NCBI GenBank assembly: GCA_037954235.1
Contig: JBBMOA010000003.1
Span: forward strand, 13,692,723 to 13,756,722
Length of the DNA: 64,000 bases
Direction: 5' to 3'
Origin: Aulostomus chinensis
Taxonomy: Eukaryota > Chordata > Actinopteri > Syngnathiformes > Aulostomidae
Under the pieces are notes generated by a model. That model saw nothing but the letters and a program-made list of their open reading frames with translations, was not told where the DNA came from and ran no database searches. A program made the translations under genes and the position numbers. Positions within the stretch are counted from its first letter, which is position 1; each line of letters begins with the position of its first letter. Of the stretch, positions 62,790 to 64,000 are shown in pieces.

Positions 62790-63937
62790 TGCAGATGTTT
62801 GAGATGCGCTTACTCTGTAGCAAATTCTTGTGATGATGGTGTACAAGTTCTGGATTTTACGCTTCAGCAGGACCATTCTGGGACGTTCTCTGCAGTACTG
62901 GTTGGGATGGTTCAGCACCACGTACAGGAAGTCACGCAGCTTAGTTGTGACGCACGAGTTCTGGAGAGACACAACTTTTTAAAGTATTCACCCTCTAGGG
63001 AACTCTTCTCTGACACTACAGAGGCGAGCTCAGGTATATGCTCATGATTTAAGGTGCTTTTTTCTTTTGCCTAAACATGCAGATGATAATAACCTGCAAA
63101 GTTCATGCAGAGAGGAAAAAAAAACAAAACACTGTGGCTAAAGGTAATTAATTCATGTCCACAACATAAACCTTGTTCCCTCAGTTTAACATTTTCAGCA
63201 GTTTCAACATATAATAGACAAATGTTGCCTCAAATTTGTTATTTTGCGGGAACTACTTTGTTTCCCCAAATTGTGAGAACAAGTTATATTTTGTGGCTAC
63301 AAATACGCCAAATCCATGGAAAAAGTGTTCTCTTAAGGCCACCAATTAACTAAATGGACTTGAGAAGAAATGATTCAGTTTGTCCTGTGGCCTCAAAATC
63401 CTGTTTTCCTCTTTGTTCTCCTCTCCATGGCCGCTCCAGGACTCTGTAGAGTGCAGTACATCCAATTTGTCACATAAATTTCACAAATAGATTCGCAATT
63501 TTGCATTCATCGAGCTCATTTGTTCATTTCGGCATCACACATATTTCAAATAATGACACAGATGATTGGCGGAAAATATAAGTAGAAAGGATGAGTGCAA
63601 GTTTTCTACCCCCCCACAGACTCGGCACTGCTCTGTGTTAAACTTACATGCACATCGAGGAAGATGGTGGGGAGGATCTCAGCGCAGGGTTTCTGCCAAT
63701 GCAACCAACACTCGTTAGAACACACAAAACAGTCGAGGGCTCGTCTTTGACCGCTGGAAGCGACAATGCAACAGAGGTGAAGGCGCGTACCATGCGGTGG
63801 TATGTGTGGATCTTGTCCAGCAGAACCATCACTTCTTTGCTGAGGCCGAGCGCTCTGGAGTAGCAGGTCGGAGGCGCGCACTCGCACAGCCGCAACAAGT
63901 TGAGGACACACAGCAGAGAAGCGAGTCCGAGCCTCAT
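62579..63937 (-). CDS. cytl1: Cytokine-like protein 1 (four exons)
   Basis: The exons are 63937-63791, 63692-63648, 62960-62814 and 62680-62579 (stop TAA), giving 146 residues. All junctions are in phase 0 with GT donors and AG acceptors (ATG|GTACGC, GGCAG|AAA, CAT|GTAAG, CCAG|AAC, AGA|GTAAGC, GGCAG|GAC). Residues 1 to about 20 are a signal peptide (MRLGLASLLCVLNLLRLCEC). The mature protein starts near APPTCYSRALGLSKE. Six cysteines (25, 52, 67, 87, 111, 122) match the six of human CYTL1 (about 136 residues), as do PPTCYSR, the FLDVH-N-x-C segment, KLRDF, KLYTI-like NLYTI, and DLVF-x-x-DDC. CYTL1 is a small secreted protein linked to cartilage and to chemokine-like signalling. The start has a G at -3. 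Introns are 98, 687 and 133 bp, and the last holds a CA microsatellite. The family assignment is firm; expression is not visible here. Confidence 0.95.
62746..62788. repeat. (CA)n microsatellite in cytl1 intron 3
   Basis: A pure CA run of about 21 units. It takes up a third of the 133-bp intron and lies 25 bp from the donor site of exon 3. Confidence 0.95.
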
Positions 63938-64000
63938 GGCGGGTGATAGTCTGCTTTGACTTCACTTGACTGTTTCGAGCTGCTGCTACAATCTACCGCG
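63938..64000 (-). promoter_or_regulatory. cytl1 5' flank / 5' UTR (partial)
   Basis: Only 63 bp upstream of the start codon are in the window. There is no clear TATA box. The stretch is probably 5' untranslated region, and the promoter lies beyond the window edge. Confidence 0.35.

Overview
The window looks like a piece of a teleost fish chromosome. The evidence is one recognisable vertebrate gene with small introns, many CA microsatellites, and degraded fish-type transposable elements (LINE, tRNA-derived SINE, hAT-like and Harbinger-like non-autonomous elements). The only intact protein gene I can support is cytl1 (cytokine-like 1), a four-exon gene on the minus strand at the far right (62579-63937).

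Positions 1 to about 13.9 kb are intergenic. They hold microsatellites, SINE copies, a broken LINE reverse transcriptase, a broken LINE ORF1 with zinc-knuckle remnants, a hAT-like inverted-repeat element and a Harbinger-like MITE flanked by TAA. From about 13.96 to 16.66 kb the DNA is a very AT-rich, internally repetitive tract that is an older, diverged form of the AT-rich blocks further right.

From 16.66 to 59.56 kb the window is one composite tandem array. The standard unit is about 2.76 kb (range 2.61-2.93 kb) and has four parts: a 415-bp foldback made of two SINE heads in inverted orientation, an AT-rich block of about 0.3 kb, a minisatellite of 0.65-0.97 kb, and an AT-rich block of about 1.2 kb. 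The minisatellite has a 51-bp repeat built from three 17-bp submonomers. Thirteen near-identical palindrome copies (U1-U13) follow two more diverged ones (S1, S2). Several nested levels are visible: 17 bp, 51 bp, 306 bp, about 2.8 kb, and a 5.55-kb dimer. The last unit has lost its AT-rich block and ends in three 306-bp higher-order repeats.

Nothing in the array looks protein-coding. The long open frames in the minisatellite arise because 51 is divisible by three and the repeat lacks stops in several frames on both strands. The most unusual aspect is the palindrome. Both arms keep a Pol III-like A box and a near-consensus B box, and no run of four T occurs on the + strand until just past the palindrome, so a transcript from the left arm would be a long hairpin. 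The centre of the palindrome is inverted in four of the thirteen copies, and this state is fully linked to a nearby base difference, which suggests a single inversion later spread by unit duplication.

Right of the array lie about 1 kb of unique sequence, a Harbinger-like element carrying a MADF-like remnant, 1.6 kb of intergenic DNA, and cytl1. All identity statements come from reading the sequence by eye. No alignment, database search or folding program was run.
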